NCBI GenBank assembly: GCA_030248215.1
Contig: JASANG010003106.1
Location: forward strand, 62,001 to 126,000
Direction of reading: 5' to 3'
Length of the DNA stretch: 64,000 nt
Origin: Enoplolaimus lenunculus
Taxonomy: Eukaryota; Nematoda; Enoplea; Enoplida; Thoracostomopsidae
Positions within the stretch are counted from its first letter, which is position 1. Each line of letters opens with the position of its first letter. Positions 1 through 13,242 of the stretch are shown here, in pieces. The position numbers were made by a program, and so were the translations under genes. The notes below the pieces were generated by a model. It did not search any database and was not told where the DNA came from. It saw only the letters and a program-made list of their open reading frames with translations.

Positions 1-91
1 TAATCTTTTAAACAAAATTTATCAACAGTTATAAGATAGAAAAAGTGAACACCTCATTTTACCGTACCTACCCCCAAACAGCTCATTCATA

Positions 92-218
92 TTGCGACCA
101 AGTCTAAGCCTAAACCTAAGCGTAAGAATGAGCTTAAACCAAAAAATAGTCGAAAACTTAAGCTTACTGTATTCCAGTCTCACAGAAAAACGTTCCACCA
201 CTGATCTTTACATGGGCC
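92..218 (-). mobile_element. TTAGGC-bearing MITE, truncated copy
   Basis: The + strand shows degenerate CCTAAG hexamers followed by the conserved terminal block CAGAAAAACGTTCC and a terminus ending TTTACATGGGCC at 218. These match the terminus of the complete copies at 51159-51341 and 42797-42964. The left terminus is not recognisable. The open frame here is only translated repeat. The rest of 1-1152 holds nothing I recognise. Confidence 0.6.
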
Positions 219-1152
219 CACGTTGCAATCTAAAAGCAATACAGAAAAAACCTGCAATTTTTGGTCTTCTCGTCGTCTGAAAAATAAATCTGATTGCTAT
301 CAAATACTTCAACAGTTATTCACACTCCAATTTGGTATCAAGATTACGTTTTACTGCATATATTTAGCCGTCATTTCGCCCATACTTAAACTCCTGCCAT
401 AAGTTTTACCAGATAGTCGCGTATTTTACACTACGTAGCCTTCAAGGCAAAACTTATTTTTATACTGTAGTACGCAAAATACAGACCGATTCGCAATCTT
501 ATGCTGTAGAATGTTAAAACCACAACTCTAAGCTCATTATTATACTATATCAATCTGAGCTTGCTTGCCTGGTCTCAGATCCTTTCGCTGGAAAAATTTC
601 ACCCCCTACAAAGTTAGATTTTAACCTTGCTTGTAAGTCATCGAACACCCTTGTATGCCCCTGCTAAAACTGTTTAGCCCTCGTAGTATTAAGGTAAGCT
701 ATCTACGCGCCTGCCCAAACCAAAATTCAAAGTAAACCCCCCAAAAAAGCTTCGAAAGCAATGGGCAAATGCGAGCAGCAGCTGGCATTCTGGGCTGCGG
801 TTTTCTGTGTTTTTTTGCCTAAACGAACATTTTAAGACGTTTTCGCATTTAGACTGGTGTTTCGGTTCAATGGAGCATACGGCATCGCGGGGCTTAGTTT
901 TTGGCAAGGGCCATTAAAACGAAAACATAAAAATACACTCACATAACCGCAAATGTAGCGTTCATTTTTAGCGTGTTGAGAGTAGTCTATAGAGGACTAT
1001 GGTTTTAAACTTTGTCTATGTTACCTATTTAGGTACTAGGAATAGTTTTTGTAGCTATTGAACTATCAAAATGCAATTTTAAACAAATTTGAAATTTTAT
1101 AGTAACCAAAATATGTACTCAATAGAGCTGTTTCAAATAAACAAATGTGCAT

Positions 1153-1367
1153 AGCAAAAAATGGTAAGTCAAATTGACTCTCTCCGAAATAGGTTTTTCC
1201 GGACTACACAAACTGAGTCAAAATTCGACCCCGCCAGCGTCAAATTCGACTCAATGAATCGCTCAGTGAGTCGAACATGACTCTGGCGGAAACGAATTAT
1301 GACTTATTTTGTACAGTCCGGAAAAGCCTATTTCAGAGAGAGTCAATTTGACTCACCATTTTTTGCA
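1153..1367. mobile_element. Fold-back MITE (GTCAAATTTGACTC family)
   Basis: The left arm (GCAAAAAATGGTAAGTC then AATTGACTCTCTCCGAAATAGG) is repeated in inverse on the right with a few mismatches, so the whole ~215 bp can fold into a hairpin. Copies recur at 26506-26719 and, shortened, at 17464-17562. There is no coding capacity. The superfamily is not assigned. Confidence 0.7.
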
Positions 1368-4300
1368 GTGTGCTAATTAAGTACTTTGTTTGAAAATAAT
1401 TTCGGTCAGGGTCGGTAGATATTTAAGGAAAAATTGAATCGACCACAAAGAACCGGGTTTTTCTGTTTTTTTCCGAAAATAAGATATTACGTAAATGCGG
1501 ATGAACACAAAGCTGAACGCTACCCGCGGGTACCCGCGGATATCGGCTAATTTTTTTCGGAAAAATTGGCCGGTATGAAATAGTATAGAAAACTTGGATT
1601 TTTAAACTGGTTTTACGATATGACTGGAAAACAAGTATTACACCCTGAAATTATGCTATTTGATCGAAAATTATTAGTGGCGTTTTGAATTGCAGCAGCA
1701 ATGTATCTTATTCCATTTGCTAGTATTATGCACCTGAAATGGTGCTGTTAGATCGAAAAATATTTGTGGCGTTTTCAATCTTAGCAACAATATATCTTAT
1801 TCCATTTGGTCATATTCTTCGAGTTCCTAAAGTGGTTGTACTATTCTTTGGCTTGGAACAATATGTTTACAGATTTCTGAAAGTGGTCTCAAGACAAAAA
1901 GTGGCGAAATCGTAAAGAAATGTGTAATTTAGGCGCTCATAACAACAACAACGATTTTGTACAGACAAGAATGTTATGACTCACTGATCATCTATCGGCA
2001 AACAACTTAGTTTTAACGGTGATAGGTTTAAAGTGCTATATTCTCGTTCCTTCGTCATTCACAACCAAAATTTTCATACAAATTGTACCACTAGCAAACA
2101 GTGATTACGAAGTCTCAAATATTTTGAAAAATATTTTAAGCAAAATCCGTTTTCTGATACCAGATGTTATAATTACATCTGACGCAGTTTTAGACCAACG
2201 TCAATCGAATCGCGTTCTTCAGCCGACATTACAAATATGGATAGCGTTCGAATGTTTACGATAGTACAATTCAATATTAGAGTACAACGTTGTTAGCTTA
2301 GTGAACAGCTATGAAAATATTATGTTTGCATTAATGTTCTGTAATGAAATTTTGTACAATTTTTGCGGTATTTGCTTAAATTATCTGCGAAACTTTGCTC
2401 TTTTGAGACTCTATTGCTTGCCAATGTAAGGTTATGCTGAACCATAAAGCCCCAACAATAGGCACAGCGTCTATATTCCAGCCAATCGCCGGCGCTTTTG
2501 AGAATTAGTATTTTTAGCATTGTTTGATTATAAAATAAAGGTTCATAAATGATATGTGTCCCGAAAATTTACGGTACATTCTCACATGGGGCTAAAAGTG
2601 TCAAGATGCATCTCGCACTCCGACAGTCTGTGCCTGTGCCTTGCATATGAATCGAAGGTCCCAATTCCCAATTAATGATTTTTGGCCAGTAATATATAAT
2701 CCTGTCACAGATAAACACTTTTCCATCGTTTTGCACTGTGTAGCTTCATAAAAATACCGATCTAATGATAGTACCACTATAGACATGTTTTTTACGTATT
2801 TTGTTACATTTGACAACGCAAGTGTACCGTGTTTCAGCTGTTACTTCAAAAAAAAATTCGCGGAAAGTTATACAAAAGAACTATATGAAAAACATTCGAC
2901 TGTACGCCAATCTAAACAAATGATATTTAAGAAATGAAATCTTTTGGTATGAGTGACAACGAAAATTATTAGTTTCGACCAAAACTCATAGAGCTGTATC
3001 CACACTTTATGGCAATCTTGGAGGATGTATCTCCCTGCGAGTCTTGCTCTGAAGCTTAGAATGCGTTCTCAAGCCAACTAAGTGATATTCTCCATACTTC
3101 GGATTGTTGCGAAGTCGGTTATATTCGATCAACAAAGCGGACAGTGCCGTGTTTCAGAAGCAAAGTTTAAGCACCAGGAAAAATCGTCATAGCAAACCAG
3201 TAGCCAACACAACCTCAAAAAGTTGACGCAAAATTTCATGTGGCGCATAAAAGTGTACTTGCAGTAATTTGCAAACTGGGTCAAAATCGTTTCAGTTGAA
3301 CCCAAATTTTTGTATGAAGGTGAACCATGCTGGAAAGTTTAGGCTACGCGAGGTTGCCAATATCACCTGAATACCTCAGGATAAAACAGGGTCAAAGTGT
3401 AACCTTCGGGCCAGCCAGATTAGTCTAGATGGGGTGTGTAATTGGCGTCTACTTGAGATATTTCGAAACAAAACAGCTGCAGCTGTAAATTTCCTAATTT
3501 TGTTACATAAATTCAATATCTCAATATCTCTGCAAAAAATGGCGTAGAAAACGTATGATGGCGCATCAGCAGTCGATTGTGCATGCTTGCCGTCGCCCAT
3601 GTAAATACATACTTACACATACGTTACATATATACATACATACATACATACTGCATAAAGCATTTGATTGAGTGAGAACAGTGCCAATTTAGGTCCAATT
3701 CGGTTCAGCGTCGGAGTAGTACACACCACAACCTTGTTTTAGGCTTTTACGCGAGCGAACGGGCAAAATAAACTGGGTTTTCTGGTTTAGATATGTAAGG
3801 TTTGGCACAGTTTCGTGGTGTATGCTTGCTGGTTGGGCGCCGCACTAGGGTAAACACATGATTTAAGCTTGAGTTCCTACACTGTTTTTACGGTCATAGC
3901 CGAAGACAGGGTGATGATATTAATATCCAGTAGAAAGGTGTTCGCTTATTTTAGATGGAAAGCAATTTTGAAGTTAAATAGGTAATGTAGTAGCCAGTAT
4001 AAATAGTTTGTTGATATTTTTGATTTTTGGCTGTGAAGTCTTTGATTGATCCCTTGCCAGGCATTTTTACAGTACCGAAGCTGATACTAGAATTGCCATA
4101 CTGTTTTTGCGGTTGCTCAGGCAATAGAGGGCGGTGATGATATCACCTTTATATGGATGCTTTACCTTTCGCTAGAATATAGTTTTAAATGTTAAAATTT
4201 TATTGATTTTAAATTGAAATTTTTTGAACATTTTTTTCGCTGCTGAACGTTTCTCGTTTATCAGTCGCACCCATATTTTTGTGGTTTCAAAATTGTCAGC

Positions 4301-6808
4301 ATCTTTTTGTTTAACAGTAAATCGTAGAGTGCCTTAAATGTGGTTCCATAGTTGGGTATACTTTTGGCTTTGAGACCGCTGGAGTCTATAACGGTAAATG
4401 ACAAAAGCATTTTGGTGGTGGTGGTGGTTTTCGCAGAGCTCGTAGACGGGGTTGTTGGCCTACCATTTTGCTGCTACGGTATGCTTGTGGCGTACTCGTA
4501 CATGCTGTGTTTCATGTCTACACACACTTTTAAGAGGGCCTCAACACACTTTTCCTAAAGGTAGCATGGTTTCTACTAAGGCTCAACGAGGAAACATTGA
4601 GGCGTACCTAGGATTTGCACTTCAGGAAAGGATATTACCTCAAGTGAAAGAAAATTTTTCGACGTCCTGAAGCCATGAAGGGTGATTTTAAAGAAACCAA
4701 AACTGTGTATTTTTTCTTGTAAAGTGCAACATTTTCAGAGGAGAGACGTGTTTTCTGTCCCTCCGTTTGTGTACAACCCAACAAGGATGAATGCTGTTTT
4801 CAAATATGTGGGATGCCGGCCGTGGTCAAAACATTGCACTGGGGCATGCAAACAGACACTTTTGAGCAAAACGTGTAATAGGTGACAGGAAAGTTTGATA
4901 CCATTACGCAATATTTTTTCCACTTTATACCAATCAATATGAAAAATATATGAACAAATCCACGGGGAATATCTGCACCTCGTTATGCATACAAGGGTTT
5001 ATATATGAGAGGGATAGTGGGAATCAGAGATCTAAGAGGGTAAAGATGTTTATACCCGCGCTGCGCTTTTACCCGCGGAAATTTTATTTTCTATATCCGT
5101 GGGTATACGAACATCAAAATTTTCTTACCCAGTCCGGGTTTACTCGCGGGCAATGTTCAACTGTGGGGGTATATCATCATCCTCAACTTTCCGGAGACAA
5201 GTATAGTACATTTAATAAGGTTTAGAATTACCTTTTACAAGTCTTAGAGGTCAAAAAATTAGGTATGTATACCCCCTCCTGAAATTTAATTCTGACTGGT
5301 CCCTTGTGTAAATACCTGGCGACACTTTTGTGTTGAATTGTTTTAGTCGTTCTTTAACGCCTATTTCTGGTTCCTACTGTTCCAATTTAGCTTGTTTTTT
5401 GTGGCCTTAGATGCACTGAAGCGTTGCAGCTTTTCTGTATTGTGATTGTTGTTAAACTGAACGGACTACAGTAACAACAAATTGGCTTCGTTCACTTTCT
5501 TGGTTTACAATGAAAACTTAGGTTTTATCAACTGAACGGACACCCTATAGAACTTTCAGAATTACACTGACAATGGCTGTGGGTTTAAAGTAACAGGTAT
5601 ACTGTTCAGTGTGGTGTGTTGACTTTGCTATCAGGGGCATAACTAAAAAGTTATTACTTCAAAATGCTTTATGCAAGCACGCAGCAGCGACGGAAAACAA
5701 ATTAAAGCCTGTAAAAGTGTCTTTTTTCGTGTCCCTTGCAATTTTGCAAGAGGTACAACGTTATTTCTCGTCTCCCGGTGCGAACCGAGTCGCGGCGAGG
5801 GTATACGAGCCCCTCCCTCGCCTGAGAAATGGAGCCCTTTGTGTAGAATATCAATTAGGCGTGCAGAAGCTTATCCAAAACCAGGGGGAATTTTCGCGGG
5901 GTGCAATATATCATAATTATTAAAACTCCCGAGCGAAGCGAGCAGGAAGCTACATACGCATCGATATAACGCAATGTTTGACTTGAACTGCACCGAAGGC
6001 GAAAATGTTTTAAAATCACATTTTGGACCGGTTTCGCAAGGCCGCCTCCAAATGACCACCCCCATGATTGGAGGTGGTAGCCAAAATACTGCGTGTAAAT
6101 GCTTTTGTTTGTTTTGTGAACGGAGTCTGAGGGAGGTCACGAGAAACTCAGCCGCTCTAGAAAGCTATGACCCCCTATAGATACGTTTTAGTGCTGTTTG
6201 CGAATCACGTTACATTCATAAATGCCCCTCCTGAAAATGTTTTGTTATCCTAGCATGTTAAGCTGGCTACGGGCACCTGCATAGGACCAATTAATTTGGA
6301 GCTTATAAGAGACTACAAAGTATGTTATTTTCGGCGCCATGGCTACTGCAAAACCAGCTGGTACGTTGTTACCACTAATTAAAAGCGCGGGAAGGTTATT
6401 GTGGGCTTTTGCTTTAGTGTGCACGTATGTGTCCCTTGTGTACCGTAAGCAGTTACAGGGAGGGGAGCAGCCAGGCGTCGCCACGGGGCATAGGGTACCG
6501 TGCCCCCCCAAAATGGGCTCGTACCATCCCAAAATTGACTCGGCCTGAAGGTAATCAATCTTGAGTTGCAACTGTAGGGACGCCCCAAAATTATTCGGTG
6601 CCCACAAACATAATTTTCTGCGGACGCCCCGGGGGGTAGCAGCAACAGGATTTTGTTATTTGAATTAGAGTTGTAAAACGCTTTGGACTTAATATAGCTC
6701 GCTCCTCTCGCTAGCTTTCGTCTCTCACTATCTTTTACGTCAACTCGGGACCCCCGTAAGTGGTTTTCTGCTGTTGAATCATCTGCTGCGCGCCCCCTTA
6801 AGAACCGT
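1368..6808. other. Gene-poor AT-rich stretch
   Basis: No convincing gene was found. An imperfect duplication with a period of about 90 bp lies at 1662-1840 (each copy has GATCGAAAA...GTGGCGTTTT...CTTATTCCATTTG). A short TACA microsatellite lies at 3630-3651. Scattered hAT-type fragments (for example CAGGGGCATAACTA near 5632) may be decayed elements. Open frames up to 120 aa have no recognisable domain. Confidence 0.5.
1662..1840. repeat. Imperfect tandem duplication, two copies
   Basis: Two diverged copies begin at GATCGAAAA (1662 and 1751) and both run through GTGGCGTTTT and CTTATTCCATTTG. The divergence is obvious by eye, so the duplication is not recent. Confidence 0.55.
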
Positions 6809-7055
6809 GGCCAATGTTACGTTAAGGGACGTAACTGAAGATTAAGCGTATTCGTATTCCTAAGCCTAAGCCTAAGCCTAAGCGTTGCAAAAACGAGTTC
6901 CTAAGCCTAAGCCTAAGCGTTGCAAAAAACGAATTCCTAAGCTTAAACCTAAGCCTAAGTCTAAGTCTAAGCAAAAAAAAATGTAATTTAGAATCTAAAC
7001 CTACTCTTTTATAGACCTACCAGAAACCTGGACGCCCCTTAAAGTAACGTGGGCC
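6809..7055. mobile_element. TTAGGC-bearing MITE, variant terminus
   Basis: The ends are inverted copies: the left starts GGCCAATGTTACGTTAAGGG and the right, reverse complemented, starts GGCCCACGTTACTTTAAGGG. Flanks AGAACCGT (6801-6808) and GGAACCGT (7056-7063) form an 8-bp target duplication with one mismatch. The interior is CCTAAG hexamer array, and the element is non-coding. The termini differ from the main family after the GGCC start, so this may be a subfamily. Confidence 0.75.
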
Positions 7056-7671
7056 GGAACCGTAATGCGGAGCCAAACGTCATAAACGATAAAATATCTG
7101 TATCATTTTTGACGCTAGCGAACAATAAAGGTCCCGAATAGAATCGCAAGCCTTAAGCCTTTGCCTATGCTACGCCTTAGGTTTAATATGGGAAGACCAG
7201 ATGTGAACTTATGATTCTAAAGTGAAACTTGTACTAAAATTTAAAAATAACTTGTTTCGCAGATAAGCCTGGCTACTCAAATATCTGAACAGACAAGTAA
7301 AAGCGCGTATTTAGCAGGCTTCGGAATAACTTTCAGGATCGCTGAAGTAACAAAAATTAGAAGATATATATTCCCGAACAAGAATCCTGGCCATGTTTCT
7401 ACAGAAAACACAAAAATCAGATGTGATTCTTTAACAAACAGTTGTCGCTTTCTACCGATCCTTTATATTCCTTTCCTTTGCCACGCTTTTAGACACCTTA
7501 AAAATAATAGCAACCTTATGTCTCCAACGGTTTTGTAATTGGCGAAGCTGGGACGATAAAGCAGTATAAATAGTTGACTCTTAAAATAAAATGAACAGAT
7601 CGCTGTAACAATTATTTATTTATCCAGCTTGCGGCTCTGTTGGTACGCCCCTGCTCCTAACTTGCTGGAAT

Positions 7672-7930
7672 CATTGGCGTAGCCAGGATTTTGGTTCGGG
7701 GGCCACACAAATACTTTAAATATATAGAGTGTGTTAATCAATTATCATCAATTACCATGTGCATCATAGTGTAAAACAGAACTGGATTATACCGGAATCC
7801 GAATCAAAACTACAAATTTTGTGACAATACGTATATAATTTGTATTAAAATATATTAATTTATGAAATTTTTCCAAAACCATTTGGGGAGCGTGGGCATG
7901 CCCCCCTTGCCCTCCCTGGCTACGCCCTTG
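7672..7930. mobile_element. Non-autonomous hAT-like element
   Basis: Termini CATTGGCGTAGCCAGGA and, at the right, CCCTGGCTACGCCCTTG are inverted repeats of the CA-GTGGCGTAGCC type common in hAT elements. Flanks GCTGGAAT and GCTGGAGT form an 8-bp target duplication with one mismatch. At 259 bp it has no room for a transposase. Confidence 0.75.
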
Positions 7931-8094
7931 GCTGGAGTGCTAGAAACACAATACTCGAACTATGCAACAAGTTTCGGCTGTCCCATTATTGTTGCCTGTA
8001 ATTGTTTGTTTAATCTCAATTTACGAAACACCATTACTGAACGAAAAAGCTGTTTGCGAGGTATTGCTATATAATGCTGTTTTAGCCAACCAAC

Positions 8095-8290
8095 AACGCC
8101 AGTGCTGGAGCAGGCTAGGGTGCCCCCACGCATTCCGGGGTTTCAGTGCCCCTTGTGATGATCAAAATATTTTTCATATTTTTTATTTAAAATCTTGTTA
8201 GGGTGGTGGCCACTTTTTGGGGTGGGGTCCCAAATGGGGGTATGAGTGGTGGCTGCTGCGGCCCTGTAGCACACTTGTTCACTACTGTAA
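8095..8290. mobile_element. Dispersed repeat CCCTTGTGATGATC family
   Basis: The core CCCTTGTGATGATCAAAATA followed by TATTTAAAATCTTGTTAG recurs at 10530-10660 and 40775-40900; related ends occur at 37800-37980. The left edge CAGTGCTGGAGCAGG and a right edge near GCTGCGGCCCTG look like inverted termini. No clean target duplication was found, so the boundaries are approximate. Confidence 0.5.
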
Positions 8291-9760
8291 TGTTTCAACG
8301 TATCCATTATCGGATTCGTCAACAAATAAGCTCTGACCCAAATTGAAAAAAGAAATAAAATTAGAAATTTACGTTTTAAATTCAAACGGTTCGTTTAATT
8401 GACTTAAAACTTTAAATCGAAAAGTTCACAAAGTTCGTAGTATTTGTGACTGTATATACCATTGCTGGGTTTAGTGAAGGCTAGTTTAACGCCAAATCGA
8501 GGCGAACAGAAGACCAAGTGTGCTGTAGCCCTTTAAAGTTTTGCCAGCCCCTGCGAAAGACTGCTTTTCATTTGGACAAAATATGCGGAATTCCGAAATT
8601 TTTTGGCGCCTCTAACATTTTGAACCAGGCACGCGGGAAAATTGTTTATACGGAGCGTCAGTCGACGTAATTAGAAAAATATAGAACTGTCTCTAGAGAC
8701 ACTTCTAAACGACCATTAAAGCTGAAATTTTTATTGGAAATTAAAATATCAAATACAAAAAGTTCGTTATCTTATCGTTCGCCCCGCTCGAAAAGTTCTT
8801 TATACAACTACTCTGACCTCTGTTTTGCCTCTCATTTGCTTAGCAAAAAATCAGTTTCTTTACAATGTGGCCTCTTTTTGACTTTCGCCTCTGTAAAGAC
8901 CAGTGAGTTTATTTTAATGAAGAAAGAGTTGAATCACTGAACCTGAATTTGGTCCTTCAGAACTCAGAATTCTGAGATAATTCAACTCTATTTTGAGTAT
9001 AATAAACTCACACGGATTTAAAACACAACTCTCACAACTCTGAGTGACAATAAATTTAACTCGGAGTGAGTTAATGTTTTATTGATATTACCTCAGAAAT
9101 TACTAACTCGCTAGCCAAGTCAATTAATCATCTCCACCGAACTTACAGTAGAGAACACTAAAAGAAACTGCCTTAAACAGTTTTCCTTCAATATACTTTT
9201 ACCTTTAGCTGGATCAATATACATCTGCAAGCATATATTAATTTCCCTATTAATTGTATATTTAACAAAGTTTTTCAGTAACTCCACCGTTTTTATAAAC
9301 GCACGATTTTCGTTATATATTCTATCCCTTCGTTTCGCAATCGGCTAAAAACATTGTAATATTTCAAAAAACTTTTATGCCCAGCAAAAATACTGCCATG
9401 GCTCCGGGTACATGAACTCTATTTGTAGCCGAGTTGTTTTATTTTGTTCGCTTGTCCGATCTTATTTAAATCTCGTGAGAATTTCAATTCGTGTAGCCAG
9501 CTGCCGAACGCGACATAGCCACACGCTAAAGTATTGTAAAATTTAGCGTCATTGTTTGTTAGCGGCTCTGCTTTGCAGCTTTGTATTTAAAAGAGACCGC
9601 GGAGCCAACGGACGCAGCCAGGATATCATTTTGGTAAAGTATTACGTTTTGTAATTTTTTACCTTTTAGGATTTAGGCACATTCTAAAGTGTATATAAAT
9701 GCTTTTGTCTTGCTTCTCTATAAGTTTTGAAGAAGATATATTTCCTCTGTTCCTAACCTT

Positions 9761-10002
9761 GGTCCATGTAATGATCAGGGATGGAACGTTTTTCTGTGTG
9801 ACTGGAAAAGAGTAAGCTTAAGCTTTAGACTATTTTTTGCTTGGTTTAGGCTTAGGCTAAACAATATGCTCATTCTTACGCTTAGGCTTAGGCTTAGGCT
9901 TAAGATTATGCTCATTCTTACGCCTAGGCTTAGGCTAAGGCTCAGGGTTAGGCTTAGGAATATGCTTATAACACTGCTCCGCTACCCGTTCTTTACATTA
10001 GC
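9761..10002 (+). mobile_element. TTAGGC-bearing MITE
   Basis: The order matches the family: GGTCCATGTAATGATCAGGG, GGAACGTTTTTCTG, AGAGTAAGCTTAAGC, several blocks of GCTTAGGCTTAGG, then AATATGCTTATA and TTCTTTACATTAGC. Flanks CCTAACCT and ACTAACCA give a 6/8 target duplication if one extra base is allowed at each end. It is non-coding. Confidence 0.7.
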
Positions 10003-10529
10003 ACTAACCATGGATTATCTCTAGCGCAGAGCATCCAGTATTTTTGAGTAATGAATAACTTTTATTCGAGTTGACGTAAGCATAAGCACATGCGCTACCA
10101 AAAAATTTCTAATTTTAATTTTTGCTATGAATCTAAAGAGAACACTTAACCCATGTTTACTTTGCTAGGACGCGTACTACCCAAATAAATTGAAAATGTC
10201 CTCCCATAATTTTTTGCGTTTCGCATCTTCGCAGGTGCAAAATGGCAAGAAACATAAATTTTGCTTCTATTAAAAAGGATACCTTGTACAACATTGGACC
10301 ACCTCAATATTCAAATGGTGTCGTTTAGGGAGGTGCTTGCCACGACACTGTATATCCCCATAGAATGCTTGGTATAAGGTTCTGCCCTCAGAAGTCAACA
10401 ACTTTCGCACGAAGATTACATTGAGTGGGTACATATCACTGAACCAGAGTAGACCAGATTCAATTTGACGGAATATTCTCGTGGACAGAACCGGAGAATG
10501 TTAGCGTGGGTCCTCCTAAAATTCACGAG

Positions 10530-10660
10530 TGAGCGCCCCTTGTGATGATCCAAATATTTTTAAATTTTTTATTTAAAATCTTGTTAGGGTGGTAATCCCC
10601 AAACGTAAGGTTTGGAGAGTGGCGGCTTCGGCCAGGCTCGCGGAGGAGTCGAACACACGC
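10530..10660. mobile_element. Fragment of CCCTTGTGATGATC repeat
   Basis: It shares the CGCCCCTTGTGATGATC core and TATTTAAAATCTTGTTAGG with the copy at 8095-8290. The surrounding 10003-11071 holds nothing else I recognise. Confidence 0.45.
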
Positions 10661-11071
10661 CCGTCTGCAAAAATAGATCGTACTACAACCATTGGAAAAA
10701 TAAAATTTAATACGTTGAAATTTCAAATCTAATATTATCATTCGAAAAATATTGCCGCCATGAATTTCTTATCATATGAACACGATAGTGTTCATATATA
10801 TGATTCGCGCATCTCAAGCGCGTATTTTCAGTTTAGTTCGCATGTTGGTGCTCAAATAATTTCAGACCGGTATCGTTTAAATTTTGTACACTGGTATCCT
10901 GGTACGTAGGGAATATTTGTGCCAAAGGATTTTGCAAACCAGTGTGGTCTTCAATAGTTACGGTCAAAAAACACCTTACAGAAAGTGCACAAATTTTTCA
11001 TTTTGGTTCAACAGTTTTTACACGTTAGCTATGTAATTTTACGATTATAACTTTCACCACTTTATAGAGCT

Positions 11072-13209
11072 TACGGTTGGTTTCACCCCAACGGTTGGTT
11101 TCACCCCAACAGTCGGTTTCACCCCAACGGTTGGTTTCACCCCAACAGTCGGTTTCACCCCAACGGTTGGTTTCACCCCAACGGTTGGTTTCACCCCAAC
11201 GGTTGGTTTCACCCCAACGGTTGGTTTCACCCCAACGGTTGGTTTTGCCCCAACGGTTGGTTTCACCCCAACGGGTGGTTTCACCCCAACAGTCGGTTTT
11301 ACCCCAACGGTTGGTTTCACCCCAACGGTTGGTTTCACCCCAACGGCTGGTTTCACCCCAACGGTTGGTTTTGCCCCAATGGTTGGTTTTGCCCCAACGG
11401 TTGGTTTTGCCCCAACGGTTGGTTTCACCCCAACGGTTGGTTTCACCCCAACAGTCGGTTTCTCCCCAACGGTTGGTTTCACCTCAACGGTTGGTTTTGC
11501 CCCAACGGTTGGTTTTGCCCCAACGGTTGGTTTTACCCCAACGGTTGGTTTCACCCCAACGGTTGGTTTTGCCCCAACGGTTGGTTTTGCTCCAACGTTT
11601 GTTTTTGCCCCTACGGTTTGGTTCACCCCACCTGTTTGTTTCACACCAACAGTAGGTTTCTCCCCCCATCGGTTGGTTTCACCTCAACGGTTGGTTTCAC
11701 CCCAACGGTTGGTTTCACCCCAACGGTTGGTTTCACCCCAACGGTTGGTTTATCCCCAACGGTTGGTTCCCTCACCCCAACGGTTGGTTTACCCCAACGG
11801 TTGGTTTTACCCCAACGGTTGGTTTCACCCCAACGGTTGGTTTCACCCCAACGGTTGGTTTCACCCCAACGGTTGGTTTTGCCCCAACGGTTGGTTTAGC
11901 CCCAACGGTTGGTTCTCCCCCAACGGTCTGGTTTCACCCCCAACGGTTGGTTTCACCCCAACGGTTGGTTTCACCCCAACGGTTGGTTTTGCCCCAACGG
12001 TTGGTTTCCCCACGGCTGTTTCCCCCACCCCCAACGGTTGGTTTCACCCCAACGGTCCCCCCCCCCCCCCCCCTGGCCCCCAACGGTTGGTTTAAGCTGA
12101 ACGGTTGGTTTCACCCCAACGGTTGGCTTCACCCCAACGGATGGTTTCACCCCAACGGCTGGTTTCACCCCAACGGTTGGATTCACCTCAACGGTTGGTT
12201 TCACACCAACGGTTGGTTTTACCCCAACGGTGGGCTTCACCCCAAAGGTTAGTTTCACTCCAACGATTGGTTTCATCCTAACGGTCGGTTTCACCCCAAC
12301 GGTTGGTTTCACCACAACGGTTGGTTTCACCCCAAGGGTTGGTTTCACCCCAACGGTTGGCTTCACTCCAACTGTTGGTTTCGCCCCAACGGTTGGTTTC
12401 ACGTCAACGGTTCGTTTCACCTCAACGGTTGGCTTCACGTCAACGGTTGGTTTCACTCCAACGATTGGTTTCACCCCAACGATTGGTTTAATCCAAACGG
12501 TTGGTTTTACCCAAATGGTTGGTTTCACACCAACGGTCGTTTTCACCCCAACGGTTGGTTTCACCTCAACGGTTGGTTTCAGCCAAATGGTTGGTTTTAA
12601 CCCAACGGTTGACCGCAACGGTTGGATTCACCTCAACGGTTGGTTTCACTCCAACGGTTGGTTTTACCCCAACGGTTGGTTTCACCCCAACGATTGGTTT
12701 CACCCCAACGATTGGTTTCACCCTAACCATTGGTTTCACCCCAACGGTCGGTTTCATCCCAACGGTCGGTTTCACCCCAGCGGTCGTTTCACCCCAACGG
12801 TTGGTTTCACCCTAACGGTTGGTTTCAACCCAACGGTTGGTTTCAGCCCAACGGTTGATTTCACCCAACGGTTGATTTCACCCCACGGTTGGTTTCAACC
12901 CAACGATTGGTTTCACCCCAACGGTTGGTTTTTCCTCAACGGTTCTTTTCACCCCAACGGTTGGTTTCACCCCAACGGTCGGTTTCATCCCAACGGTTGG
13001 TTTCACTCCAACAGTTGGTTTCACCCCAACGGTTGGTTTCACCCCAACGGTTGGTTTTGCCCCAACGGTTCGTTTCACCCCAGCGGTTAATTTTGCCCCA
13101 GAGGTTAGTTTCACCCTAACGGCTGGTTTCACCTCAACGGTCGGTTTCAGCCCAAGGGTTGCTTTCACACAAACGGTTAGCTTCACCGCAACGGACGATG
13201 TCACCCCAT
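11072..13209. repeat. 18-bp minisatellite, about 118 units
   Basis: The unit is ACGGTTGGTTTCACCCCA, repeated about 118 times, with recurring variants (ACAGTCGG, TTTTGCCCC, ACGATTGG). Units are most uniform in the first half and more diverged towards 13200. A run of about 15 C lies near 12055-12075. Because 18 is a multiple of three and the unit lacks stops in most frames, long open frames appear on both strands (hexapeptides such as PTVGFT, LVSPQR, VGVKPT). Simultaneous openness on both strands, absence of a signal peptide or splice context, and frame changes argue against a protein. Confidence 0.95.
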
Positions 13210-13242
13210 GGATTAATGCAGCAGCTTGGTAAAGCGGTTGAA

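Noticed and set aside
6860-6970. A true internal telomere or chromosome fusion point (TTAGGC arrays)
   Set aside because: The arrays are short, degenerate, occur many times in both orientations and sit within GGCC termini with target duplications, so transposition explains them better.
11054-13204. Long open frames on both strands encoding six-residue repeats
   Set aside because: They are translations of the 18-bp minisatellite; all frames are open because the unit lacks stops and is a multiple of three. There is no start context, signal peptide or splice structure.
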